Shown piece after piece: positions 28,101 through 38,783 of a stretch of 64,000 nucleotides of DNA. Made by a program: the position numbers and the translations under genes. Position 1 is the stretch's first letter; each line of letters begins with the position of its first letter. Source of the DNA: Pseudomonadota bacterium (GTDB lineage: Bacteria; Pseudomonadota; Gammaproteobacteria; Burkholderiales; Burkholderiaceae_C); assembly GCA_022566735.1 (NCBI GenBank), contig JADFIG010000014.1:18357-82356 (forward strand), given 5' to 3'. The notes under the pieces are model-generated. The model worked only from the letters and a program-made list of their open reading frames with translations. It was not told the DNA's origin and ran no database searches.

Positions 28101-30286
28101 CAGTTCGCTCCCTCACTTGCACCAAGCAGAGGAAGACCTCTCGATTTGGCCAGGCCGGCTTCGAGGGAGTTGAGCAGCTGCTCCATCGCGGCTCCCGAGC
28201 CGGCGCCGAGCTCCAAGGCCTTCGTGGCCAAGCCGCGCAGCGCGCGGTGGACGTGCGTCGGGTTTTCACCTTGAGCGGTACGAATTACCGATCCGTCGGG
28301 CACCGAGTCGCTCTGAAGCAGCGAGATCAGCTCTTCAAGTTTGGCGAGGTAACGCTTCTGAACCTCGAGCCAGTCCATGGCATCGACGTCGTCAGCAGAT
28401 ATCACCTCGGCCTTGGCGACTTCCATGACCACGTTGGCGTGGAGGGCACGCAGGCGCTCAAGCTTCTCGTCGGCGTCCTGGTCGCCCTTGATGCAGGCGT
28501 GCTCGCTGCAGTCCAGGCACTTGACGAAGCCTTCACACGGCGCGAACGCCCAGTCATGGTGGCACTCGCCGTACAGCGTTTTGAGGCCCGAGAGCTGCGG
28601 CTGGACCTCGTCGATATCGACCAGGTTGCGCGGCCGGGGCAGGACGTTCACGACCCACTGACCCATGACGTAGCTCTCGCCCTCGGTGGGCAAGGCCACA
28701 GCCGACTGGATCGCCTCGACCACTTCACGAGTCTGTTCCACGCGCTCCTGAGCGGTGCGATGGTCGTAGACCTCGTTCTGGTCGACGCGCCGGCGGCCGG
28801 ACCAGTGAGCGATCTGCTCGTCCGTGAGGCCCACGCGCTGGGCTTCCGTGTTGATCAGGTGGCGGATCTGGTGGGAGGTCAGCTTCAACGGCTGGCCTTG
28901 CTCGTCCTCGTAGCCGTAGCGCTCGAAGATGCTGGTCTTGGTCCGGCCGCCCGAGAGTTCGAAGTTGAGGTCGGCGAGATCCGGCATCCAGAGCATCACC
29001 GGGCTTGTGGCACCACGGGAGTTGAGCTGGTGGCGTAGCATGCAAAACAGCGCGTCGCTGAACTTCAGCCCACCCTTTTGGCCAAGCGCCTTGTCGGCCG
29101 CGCTGACATATGGGAAGTGGGGATGAAGAGCCTTGTACCGGGGGAGCAAGAAGGTGTCCCAGAGCGTCTGCAGGGTGTAGGCCCCGTCATCGCGGCTCAG
29201 CCCCAGATCGATCAAGGTGGCGGCGTAGTTCTTGTTGGTATAGCCCAGGGCCTGGCAAACCAGTTGCTTCCCCAGCGGCTGATCGTCCGCAACCTCCGGA
29301 CAGTTTGCGTGGCGGTAGAAGCGATGCTTGGTCTGAGGGTCCTCCAGATGGCGGGCGAGCTTTCGGGCGTCTTGGGTGATGGCGCGAACGCGCTCGATGG
29401 CCTGTTCGGCGACCGGAACCATGCTCGACCACACCCACTTTACGTAGGCGCCAAAGCCTTTGGACGCATGCAATCGGAGGCCCATCTGCTCCTTGCCGAA
29501 CTTGTCGGTGGCCTCGAAGACCAGGTTCTCCGGCAGGCGGAAGATCTCCTGGCCGCGCGACGGGGCGCACATGAGCAAGGCCGTCACGCTTGTCGTGACG
29601 ATGTCCTTGTGGGCCCGCTTGTCCGTCGGATCGAGATCACGGTTGAAGATCTCGGCCAGCGCGTAGAGCGCCCTGTGGTCCGGGAGCTTTTGCTCCCTGG
29701 CGCGGTCCGTCTCGCCATCGACGGAGATGTTGCGGTTCTTGGGCTGCTTGTTCGGATTGACCCATGTGCCGCAGATCGGCGGGAGGATGCCGGCGCGCAC
29801 CAGGACGTCGGCGAGTCGCTGTAACTCGGCGCCCACGCGGTGCGCTCCGCCAGTTGCCAAATGCGTACGAGCAAGGCTCGCGGCCGCGTCAAGTGTTCCG
29901 CCGTCGATGCTCAGCGGGCTGGCGTCGCCTCGTAGAGACAAGAGTCCGGCCTCAAGGAACCGCACTGCCTGGAGGCGCTTGATATGTCCAAATTGACTCT
30001 GAGCGGGATTCACCAGATAGCGCTCGACGACGTAGGCTTTCGCAAAGTCGATGAAGGACTCGTCGAGCCAGGCCTGGAGAGGAATCGAAGCAGCTAGGCT
30101 GCCTCGCGGAGCATGCTCTTGCTTCACAAAGTAGCCCACGCCGGCCCAGTACGGCGCCGCCCAGTCTCCGGTGAGGACCTTGGACTCGGCCTTACCTCTC
30201 CGGATGTAGTTGGACAGATTCGATGCGCGAGTCAGGTCGTCCTGGGAGATCAGGGTTTCGACGGTGGTGCCTACGGGAGGCTTCAT
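28100..30286 (-). CDS. Large tyrosine recombinase (third of trio) with C-terminal Cys cluster
   Basis: 728 residues. The catalytic domain is visible: first Arg in CAPSRGQEIFRL, HxxR in LTSHQIRHLINTEAQ, and His...Tyr in AHWSGRRRVDQNEVYDH. Beyond it, a Cys/His-rich segment (CHHDWAFAPC then CLDCSEHAC, about residues 575-605) suggests a zinc-binding module, followed by a helical tail. It starts within the stop of the 566-residue gene (ATGA overlap). Much longer than ordinary phage integrases (about 350-400 residues). Role inferred: one of three recombinases acting together to move the element. Confidence 0.85.
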   Translation of the reverse strand: MKPPVGTTVETLISQDDLTRASNLSNYIRRGKAESKVLTGDWAAPYWAGVGYFVKQEHAPRGSLAASIPLQAWLDESFIDFAKAYVVERYLVNPAQSQFGHIKRLQAVRFLEAGLLSLRGDASPLSIDGGTLDAAASLARTHLATGGAHRVGAELQRLADVLVRAGILPPICGTWVNPNKQPKNRNISVDGETDRAREQKLPDHRALYALAEIFNRDLDPTDKRAHKDIVTTSVTALLMCAPSRGQEIFRLPENLVFEATDKFGKEQMGLRLHASKGFGAYVKWVWSSMVPVAEQAIERVRAITQDARKLARHLEDPQTKHRFYRHANCPEVADDQPLGKQLVCQALGYTNKNYAATLIDLGLSRDDGAYTLQTLWDTFLLPRYKALHPHFPYVSAADKALGQKGGLKFSDALFCMLRHQLNSRGATSPVMLWMPDLADLNFELSGGRTKTSIFERYGYEDEQGQPLKLTSHQIRHLINTEAQRVGLTDEQIAHWSGRRRVDQNEVYDHRTAQERVEQTREVVEAIQSAVALPTEGESYVMGQWVVNVLPRPRNLVDIDEVQPQLSGLKTLYGECHHDWAFAPCEGFVKCLDCSEHACIKGDQDADEKLERLRALHANVVMEVAKAEVISADDVDAMDWLEVQKRYLAKLEELISLLQSDSVPDGSVIRTAQGENPTHVHRALRGLATKALELGAGSGAAMEQLLNSLEAGLAKSRGLPLLGASEGAN

Positions 30287-31983
30287 GCCTGACCTCCCTC
30301 AACTTCGGCGGACTCAAGCTCAGCGCGCCGGGCCTGGCATAACTGAACTACGTTCTGCACGGCGCCGATCAGTTTGTCGCGGCGCTTGGCCACCGGGCTA
30401 TCGGTGCCCAGCTGCGCCGTCAGCGCCTCGCGCTCGGCCAGGAGCTCGCCGAGGAATTCTTCATGGGGGCCGTCCAGCCAGGGCTGGAAGTGGCTGCAGG
30501 TGTAGCACGCGTGCGGGATCCCGCCGTCGAGGCCGCACTGCTTCAGGTGGCCGCAGGTGGCGGTGCCTATTCCGCGATACGCGAGACGGCTTTGGGGATC
30601 GTTGCCGCCGACGGCCTCGGTCTCAGAGTTCACCAGATCGCCGCGGAAGGCCGAAGCGAAGCGCTGCAGCGTCGGTGACTTGGAGATGGCTCGGTCGATT
30701 TCAGCCGCGTGCTCCGGGAGGTTGTTGACGTAGAGCTCGGCCGAGCGAGAGGTCGAGTGGTCCAGTAGCCAGGCGATCAGGTGGGCAGGCAATCCCTCGC
30801 GGGCCAGGTCAGTGCCCTTGGAATGGCGTAGCCGGGCAGCCGAGACATGCAGCGGCTCACCGTCGCGACCTATCGCACCGACCGAACTGCAAATCACGGT
30901 GATCCGACGAGCCTGGTTCGGCGCGGTTGCATGCCAAGCCCGCCCTGTGACATCGAGACGTAGGGCCTCTAGTGCCTTCCCGTGCTCGCCGCTCTTGCGC
31001 AACTCGGTGGCCAACTTCGTCGCTTCTATGATGGCTGACCACATGGGGTACAAGGGCAACTCGCTCTGAAGTGCCTGAAGATCCCGTGGCTGAAGTTCCC
31101 AGCCCAATCGCTTCAACAATTCTGCGAACGTGGTTTGGACGTCATCGCGCTGTGCACGGAAGACCTGGAAGTTAGCTGATGTCAGGTCGATAGCGCGCCT
31201 AGTCTCCCGGAAGGTGTGGCCTCTTTGCTTGGCTCGCGGGATAGCCAACATATATAGAAGCGGACCATCGGGATGCCCAGGCTCCGGGTCTCCACGCGTC
31301 TCGATGACGTCCTTGCACTTCATCGACGCGCTCTGCACGGGACGTCGACCGGTGCAGAGGTGCAAGTAGGCGAGGCTGAAGTCGTGCAGCGTCAGCTTTC
31401 CAGACTCGGCTGCATCGCTGAGTCCCTGAAGCAGATGGTGCGACTCTTCTTGTGTGAGAGGTCCTTCGTGCGGATCCATTGTCCGCACGGCGCGACCAGG
31501 CTCGACTCCCTTAAGCCTCATCTCTTGCAAGTCAGCAACCAGCGAATTCGTGACGCCAGGGTGTCCGCCGCGGTGCCAAAGAACTAGGAATGACCTTAGG
31601 TGTCGCAGATAGTCCTCGTGCCCAAACTCTGCGAGCAAAGCCGTACGGTACCGTTTGAAGTCGGCGATTTCCCAGGAAGCGATGAGCGTCGAAGGGAAGA
31701 ATGACTTGTGGAAGTGTTTTAAAGCAATGCGATGTTGCGCAACGGTCGACCATGAGTATTTGGTGCAGGCATCTCGTAGAGTCGCTTCAAGGCTAGGCAG
31801 CAAGGCTGGTGACATCAGCGCGCGGAGAGAGTCGACTTCAAGGCCTTGGTTTTCAGTGATAGGCCACCAACCCGCCCGGCTGTCGAACTCGATGCCATCA
31901 CGCGTGCGCACGGTGAAGCAGGCAAACTTATCCGACCCAGTTCCGCTGAGATCAATGACATCGTTGGGCGAGTTGGTGCTCAT
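30283..31983 (-). CDS. Tyrosine recombinase (second of trio) with C-terminal Cys cluster
   Basis: 566 residues. Catalytic features: LCTGRRPVQS (first Arg), ARLRHSKGTDLA in place of the usual HxxR, and LLDHSTSRSAELYVNN with His and the Tyr nucleophile. The first histidine of the HxxR box thus appears replaced, which occurs in some active family members. A Cys-rich segment (CGHLKQCGLDGGIPHACYTC, about residues 484-503) follows, as in the third recombinase. ATGA overlap with both neighbours gives tight coupling. Confidence 0.85.
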   Translation of the reverse strand: MSTNSPNDVIDLSGTGSDKFACFTVRTRDGIEFDSRAGWWPITENQGLEVDSLRALMSPALLPSLEATLRDACTKYSWSTVAQHRIALKHFHKSFFPSTLIASWEIADFKRYRTALLAEFGHEDYLRHLRSFLVLWHRGGHPGVTNSLVADLQEMRLKGVEPGRAVRTMDPHEGPLTQEESHHLLQGLSDAAESGKLTLHDFSLAYLHLCTGRRPVQSASMKCKDVIETRGDPEPGHPDGPLLYMLAIPRAKQRGHTFRETRRAIDLTSANFQVFRAQRDDVQTTFAELLKRLGWELQPRDLQALQSELPLYPMWSAIIEATKLATELRKSGEHGKALEALRLDVTGRAWHATAPNQARRITVICSSVGAIGRDGEPLHVSAARLRHSKGTDLAREGLPAHLIAWLLDHSTSRSAELYVNNLPEHAAEIDRAISKSPTLQRFASAFRGDLVNSETEAVGGNDPQSRLAYRGIGTATCGHLKQCGLDGGIPHACYTCSHFQPWLDGPHEEFLGELLAEREALTAQLGTDSPVAKRRDKLIGAVQNVVQLCQARRAELESAEVEGGQA

Positions 31984-33158
31984 GCCTCACCCCGGGGTTG
32001 AGCTTGGCGCGCAGCCATGCGATCTTGAAGCGCGAGCACCGTTGTACGGGCCAGACGCTTGGTCTCGAGTTCCGTGTACACAGCATCGACTTCGGAGTGC
32101 TGCTTGCGACCTGCGAGGTAGTTACGAACCCGCTTGTGGAGTTCTCTGCTGTTTTCGTCGTCGCCTTGCTCGTGCTGAAGCTTGGCCAGTTCATTGCTGA
32201 AGAAGTGGCGCAACAGGTGCGCGCGGATGTGCGAGATCCGCTCATCGGCCTCAGCGAGCGTACCGAACACTTCCTTCAGGGCAGCCTTGGTCATCGGCTG
32301 GCCCTGGGTCGGTCCGGATTTGTGGGTGACGAAGAGGTAGCGATGCTTGGTCGCACCAGGTATGGTACGACGCTGGCTCACGTACTGGACGAGGAGCTCT
32401 GTCAGGTAGACAGAGATCGGAATGGTGCGGCCTTCGGTTTTGACCACAGGCTGGTCGACGCGAGGATCGTCGCTAGCGTCGTGACGCCGGCGAATGGTGA
32501 TCTGACGCTTCACGTGGTCGATGTCGCGAACCTGAATGCTCAATGCTTCCCCGCGGCGAATGCCGGTCTGGCGATGCAGCTCGACCAAGAGCAGGTTGCG
32601 AAGCTGCAACTCCGGGCTGAACGGATTGCGTTCAGAGCCGGGTGCGATGAGGTCATTGAGGATTTTGTTGTGACGCAGCGTGAACGGCTTGACATCAAAG
32701 TCGTCACGCGAAGGGGCGGAGCTGCCCCGGTGCCGAAGGATCTCTCGGCGCATCTCGGCGATACGAGTCATGCGCTCAGTGCTGACATGGGTCAGGAGGT
32801 ACTTCGCCATCCATTCGACGAAGTCCGCGATGTGAGTCAGGCGCTTGAAGTGCGTCTGCCTGGCTACGGCTGGTATGGCATAGGCATAGCCGCGCCTTAC
32901 CTTGCCAAGGGAGACGATCTTCTGATGTCTCTTGGCTTCCGCTCCAAAGCTCTGACGTGCGAAGTTGCTCAAGGCCTCACATTCCAAGAATGAAAGGTAG
33001 GTTCCCGCTTGGAGGCGGGCAGCCAGATCGATCTGATGGTGACGGCAAAAACCGCTCAGGACGTTGACAGCATTCAGAGCTGCCTCCTGAGAAGCCACGG
33101 ACAGTCCCGGGTTGCGAATGGTCGAGACCACGAACAGGGAGGAGTAGTCGTCTTCCAT
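31980..33158 (-). CDS. Tyrosine recombinase (first of trio)
   Basis: 392 residues from MEDDYSSLFVVSTIRN. The catalytic set is complete: TGIRRGEALS (Arg), VKTEGRTIPI (Lys), HLLRHFF (HxxR), and GRKQHSEVDAVYTE with the nucleophile Tyr. It resembles phage-type integrases in size. The frame is open to an ATG at 33248 (422 residues), but that form would run through a strong terminator hairpin (33175-33212), so I prefer the start at 33158; neither start has more than a GAGAG-like site. It is the promoter-proximal gene of the element, downstream of and parallel to nrdA. Confidence 0.85.
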   Translation of the reverse strand: MEDDYSSLFVVSTIRNPGLSVASQEAALNAVNVLSGFCRHHQIDLAARLQAGTYLSFLECEALSNFARQSFGAEAKRHQKIVSLGKVRRGYAYAIPAVARQTHFKRLTHIADFVEWMAKYLLTHVSTERMTRIAEMRREILRHRGSSAPSRDDFDVKPFTLRHNKILNDLIAPGSERNPFSPELQLRNLLLVELHRQTGIRRGEALSIQVRDIDHVKRQITIRRRHDASDDPRVDQPVVKTEGRTIPISVYLTELLVQYVSQRRTIPGATKHRYLFVTHKSGPTQGQPMTKAALKEVFGTLAEADERISHIRAHLLRHFFSNELAKLQHEQGDDENSRELHKRVRNYLAGRKQHSEVDAVYTELETKRLARTTVLALQDRMAARQAQPRGEA

Positions 33159-33174
33159 ACCGCTCTCACCAACT

Positions 33175-33212
33175 AAAAAAGAGCGCCGCTCCCCACCGGG
33201 GAGTAGCGCTCT
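33175..33212 (-). terminator. Intrinsic terminator between nrdA and the recombinase operon
   Basis: On the minus strand an AGAGCGC/GCGCTCT outer stem and a CTCCCC/GGGGAG inner stem (outer arms 33180-33186 and 33206-33212; inner 33189-33194 and 33198-33203) are followed by six T (complement of 33175-33180). It is flanked by CCAACTA (33169-33175) and TAGTTGG (33216-33222), which could form a longer or competing structure. It would stop nrdA read-through into the recombinases. Confidence 0.8.
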
Positions 33213-33326
33213 GGATAGTTGGAATGGAAGTGACTGGCTTAGCGACATTTCGCAATTCTCTCAGATACTTCCAATTCCGCGATGTAAAAGACAATAGCTC
33301 TAGGAGCCTCTGGCCACCGTTTTTAT

Positions 33327-33361
33327 AGAGGAGGAATGCCAAGTTAAAGACATTCCCCTCT
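33327..33361. repeat. Inverted repeat just after nrdA, possible element junction
   Basis: AGAGGAGGAATG (33327-33338) and CATTCCCCTCT (33351-33361) are inverted arms with one bulged base around a 12-bp spacer. It begins 10 bp after the nrdA stop codon. There is no T-run on the nrdA strand. Paired inverted arms around a short spacer look like a tyrosine-recombinase core site, but no matching copy was found at the other end. Confidence 0.45.
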
Positions 33362-33370
33362 TAACTCTTG

Positions 33371-36307
<2,937 letters not shown>

Positions 36308-36408
36308 GGGGTTCCCTTCAGGGGGTAGAGGCTTGCGTGCCGGGCGCGAGGCGATGGCAAACCTGCTGAATGGAGGCATCCGCGGTGCGCGGGTGCCGAC
36401 TGCTCCGG

Positions 36409-36422
36409 ACACTATATCTGGT
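36409..36422. promoter_or_regulatory. NrdR box 1 (overlaps -10) upstream of nrdA
   Basis: ACACTATATCTGGT differs from the NrdR consensus ACACTATATCTAGT at one position. It covers the -10 element of the nrdA promoter, so bound NrdR would block RNA polymerase. Confidence 0.85.
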
Positions 36423-36439
36423 GTTTGGGTGGCTGTGAA
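36411..36439 (-). promoter_or_regulatory. nrdA promoter
   Basis: Minus-strand -35 TTCACA (complement of 36434-36439), 17-bp spacer, -10 TATAGT (complement of 36411-36416). The -10 lies inside NrdR box 1 and box 2 sits directly upstream of the -35. Confidence 0.75.
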
Positions 36440-36440
36440 G

Positions 36441-36454
36441 CACTACCCGTAGTG
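36441..36454. promoter_or_regulatory. NrdR box 2 upstream of nrdA
   Basis: CACTACCCGTAGTG, a perfect palindrome apart from the central CC. Its centre is 32 bp (three helical turns) from the centre of box 1, the usual spacing of paired NrdR sites. It is a weaker consensus match than box 1. Confidence 0.75.
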
Positions 36455-36526
36455 TCTGGTCGCGACTATAGCGTCCTTTTCGTGGGCGGCGAGCGCGACC
36501 CGTCAAAAACTGGGGAAAGCGCTGAC

Positions 36527-37147
36527 TCAGCTGCTGGAATCCAACAGCGAGGCAGGCGGGAAACGCTCGGCAGACCAGGCGGTGAGGCGCGCCAGCAGGG
36601 CCCAGTCGAAGGCGCGGCCGGGGTCCTGCTTGCGGCCTGGCGCGATGTGTTCATGGCCCACGGCCTGGGCGATGGGCCAGGCCAGGGCCAGGTCGTGCAG
36701 CAACTGCGCCAGGGCCGTGTATTGCGCGGGCTCGAAAGGGGTGTGCTCCAGGCCTTCGAGCTCGATGCCGACGCTGTGGTCGTTGCAGTTGTCCCGTCCT
36801 TGCCAGTGGGAGCGCCCAGCGTGCCAGGCGCGGTCCAGCACCGAGACGAACTGCAGCAGCGCGCCATCGCGGCGGATCACGAAATGCGCCGACACCTCCG
36901 CGCCGCGGATGAGGTCGAAGTAAGGGTGGGCGTCCCAGTCCAGGGTGTTGGTGAACAGGCGCTCGATCTCGTCGCCGCCGTACTGGCCTGGGGGCAGGCT
37001 GATCGAGTGCACCACCGCCAGGTCGATGGCCACACCAGGGGGGCGCGGTCCGAAGTTGGGCGAGGGCAGCACCCGGGCCTGGCGGTGCCAGCCGCCCTGC
37101 CATGGGCTCTGCGGGTGGCGGGGCGAGGGGGTGGCGTCAATCGACAT
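36527..37147 (-). CDS. ampD: 1,6-anhydro-N-acetylmuramyl-L-alanine amidase AmpD
   Basis: 206 residues. A cytosolic zinc amidase that removes the peptide from anhydro-muropeptides during wall recycling. Zinc ligands lie in AVVHSISLPPGQ and in GHEHIAPGRKQDPGRAF; NDHSVGIELEG is also diagnostic. Its start overlaps the end of pilR by 11 bp on the same strand. In enterobacteria loss of AmpD derepresses ampC; no ampR or ampC is in this window. Confidence 0.95.
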   Translation of the reverse strand: MSIDATPSPRHPQSPWQGGWHRQARVLPSPNFGPRPPGVAIDLAVVHSISLPPGQYGGDEIERLFTNTLDWDAHPYFDLIRGAEVSAHFVIRRDGALLQFVSVLDRAWHAGRSHWQGRDNCNDHSVGIELEGLEHTPFEPAQYTALAQLLHDLALAWPIAQAVGHEHIAPGRKQDPGRAFDWALLARLTAWSAERFPPASLLDSSS

Positions 37148-38783
37148 CGGCGTCGGGGTCGAAGCGCTCGCCCAGCAGCACGCCTTGCTCGGTCACCTGC
37201 ACGCCCAGGCGGGCCATGCGGTAGCGCATCTGGCGCAGCGACAGGCCCAGGCTGGCGCCAGCCGCGGTGCGGTTGAGGCGGTGTTTTTCCAGCGCCTGCA
37301 CGAGGATGTCGCGCTCGACCTCGTCGAGGTGGGAGACCAGGTCGCGCGGCAGCGGGGCGGCAGGCTGGGGGCGTTCGGTCTGCGCCGATGCCGGTGTGTC
37401 GGGGGCCGCGGTGGCGGCGACCAGCGGTGCATCGGTCGCGCCCATGGTGTCCGCGGCAGCCTGGGCGCGCAGGGCGGGCAGGGTCGGCGGCGGGGCCGGC
37501 GCCACACCCAGGTCCTGGGGTTCCAGCCGGGCGTGGCCGCTGAGCGCCACGGCGCGGTGCAGCATGTTCTCCAGCTCGCGCACATTGCCCGCGAAACGCT
37601 GGCGCATCAGGGCGGCCAGGGCGTCGGTGCTCAGGCAGGGGGCGGGTTGCAGGCCGGACTCGTTGGCGATGCGCTCCAGGATGCGCTGGCACAGGATGGG
37701 CAAGTCCTCCAGACGCTCGCGCAGCGGCGGCAGCGTGATCTGGATGACGTTGAGGCGGTAGTACAAGTCCTGGCGGAAGTGCTGGGCCGCGACCTCGGCC
37801 TGGAGGTCCTTGTGGGTGGCGCTGACGATGCGCACATCGACCGGCACTTCCTGGGTGGCGCCGACCGCGCGCACGCGGCGTTCCTGGATGGCGCGCAGCA
37901 GCTTGGACTGCATGGCCAGCGGCAGGTCGCCGATTTCATCGAGGAAGAGCGTGCCACCGTGGGCTGCCTGGAAGAAGCCCTCGCGGTCTTCCGATGCGCC
38001 AGTGAAGGCGCCCTTGCGGTAGCCGAAGAACTCGGCTTCGAGCAACTGCTCCGGGATGGCGCCGCAGTTCACGGCGATGAAGGGCCCGCTGTGGCGGCTG
38101 CTGACGTCGTGGATGGCCCGCGCCACGAGTTCCTTGCCGGTGCCGGATTCGCCCCACACCAGCACCGGGGCCATGCTGCGGGCGACCTTGTCGATCAGCA
38201 CGCGCACCTGCTGCATGGCCGGGCTGTGGCCGGCGAGCTTGACCAAGGCCGGCGGTGGCAGGTGCGCGGGCGGGGCGGCCTGGCGGGATGCGATCGGATG
38301 CGAGGCCGTCGCCCCGGCCGAGCGCGATGGGGTGGCTTGTGTCCCGGACGAGGTGGGCGGCGCCGGCTGCGGGGCGCCCGCCTCGTGCAGCATCAGGGCT
38401 TGCGACTCGGCGTCGCGCAGGGCCGAGGCCACCACGGCACGGAACTGCTTGAGGTCCACCGGCTTGGTGAGGTAGTCGTAGGCGCCGGCCTTGAGCGCGC
38501 TGACGGCGTTCTCGGCCGAGCCGTACGCCGTGATCACGATGGCCTTTTCGGTGCGGCCGGCGGACTCCAGGCGCTGCAGCAGCTCCAGGCCGGTGCCATC
38601 GGGCAGGCGCATGTCCGTGATGAGCACGCTGTAGCTGTGCTCCTGCAGTTGCTGCCAGGCGTCTTCGACAGTGGCCGCGGTTTCGATTTCGTAGCCCTCG
38701 CGCAGCAGCGTCAGCTCGTAGAGCGTGCGCAGGTCGGGCTCGTCGTCGACGACCAGCAGTCGGTGGGAGGTGGGAGAGGTCAT
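37137..38783 (-). CDS. pilR: Sigma-54-dependent response regulator (PilR-like)
   Basis: 548 residues. A receiver domain (1-120) with phospho-acceptor Asp57 (LITDMRLPDG) and acidic pair Asp13-Asp14; a linker; an AAA+ domain with Walker A GESGTGKE and the sigma-54-contacting GAFTGA loop; and a C-terminal Fis-type helix-turn-helix (LNRTAAGASLGLSLRQMRYR). It is coupled to the upstream sensor kinase by an ATGA overlap. PilR activates pilin transcription; no pil structural genes are in view, so the name rests on domain layout and kinase pairing. Confidence 0.88.
   Translation of the reverse strand: MTSPTSHRLLVVDDEPDLRTLYELTLLREGYEIETAATVEDAWQQLQEHSYSVLITDMRLPDGTGLELLQRLESAGRTEKAIVITAYGSAENAVSALKAGAYDYLTKPVDLKQFRAVVASALRDAESQALMLHEAGAPQPAPPTSSGTQATPSRSAGATASHPIASRQAAPPAHLPPPALVKLAGHSPAMQQVRVLIDKVARSMAPVLVWGESGTGKELVARAIHDVSSRHSGPFIAVNCGAIPEQLLEAEFFGYRKGAFTGASEDREGFFQAAHGGTLFLDEIGDLPLAMQSKLLRAIQERRVRAVGATQEVPVDVRIVSATHKDLQAEVAAQHFRQDLYYRLNVIQITLPPLRERLEDLPILCQRILERIANESGLQPAPCLSTDALAALMRQRFAGNVRELENMLHRAVALSGHARLEPQDLGVAPAPPPTLPALRAQAAADTMGATDAPLVAATAAPDTPASAQTERPQPAAPLPRDLVSHLDEVERDILVQALEKHRLNRTAAGASLGLSLRQMRYRMARLGVQVTEQGVLLGERFDPDADVD

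Larger units (their letters stand above)
27690..33248 (-). mobile_element. Three-tyrosine-recombinase element between nrdA and nrdB
   Basis: Four minus-strand genes overlap by 1-4 bases: recombinases of 392 (or 422), 566 and 728 residues, and a 136-residue coiled-coil protein. The arrangement resembles Tn554 (two large tyrosine recombinases plus small TnpC) and recombinase-in-trio elements. Base composition is visibly less GC-rich than in the flanking genes, and no cargo gene is present. The coordinates cover the coding core only; terminal sequences and any target duplication were not resolved. Both nrd coding sequences are intact. Confidence 0.75.

Noticed and set aside
31980..33248. 422-residue start for the first recombinase
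   Set aside because: Not excluded, but its extra 30 codons cover a canonical intrinsic terminator; the 33158 start is preferred.
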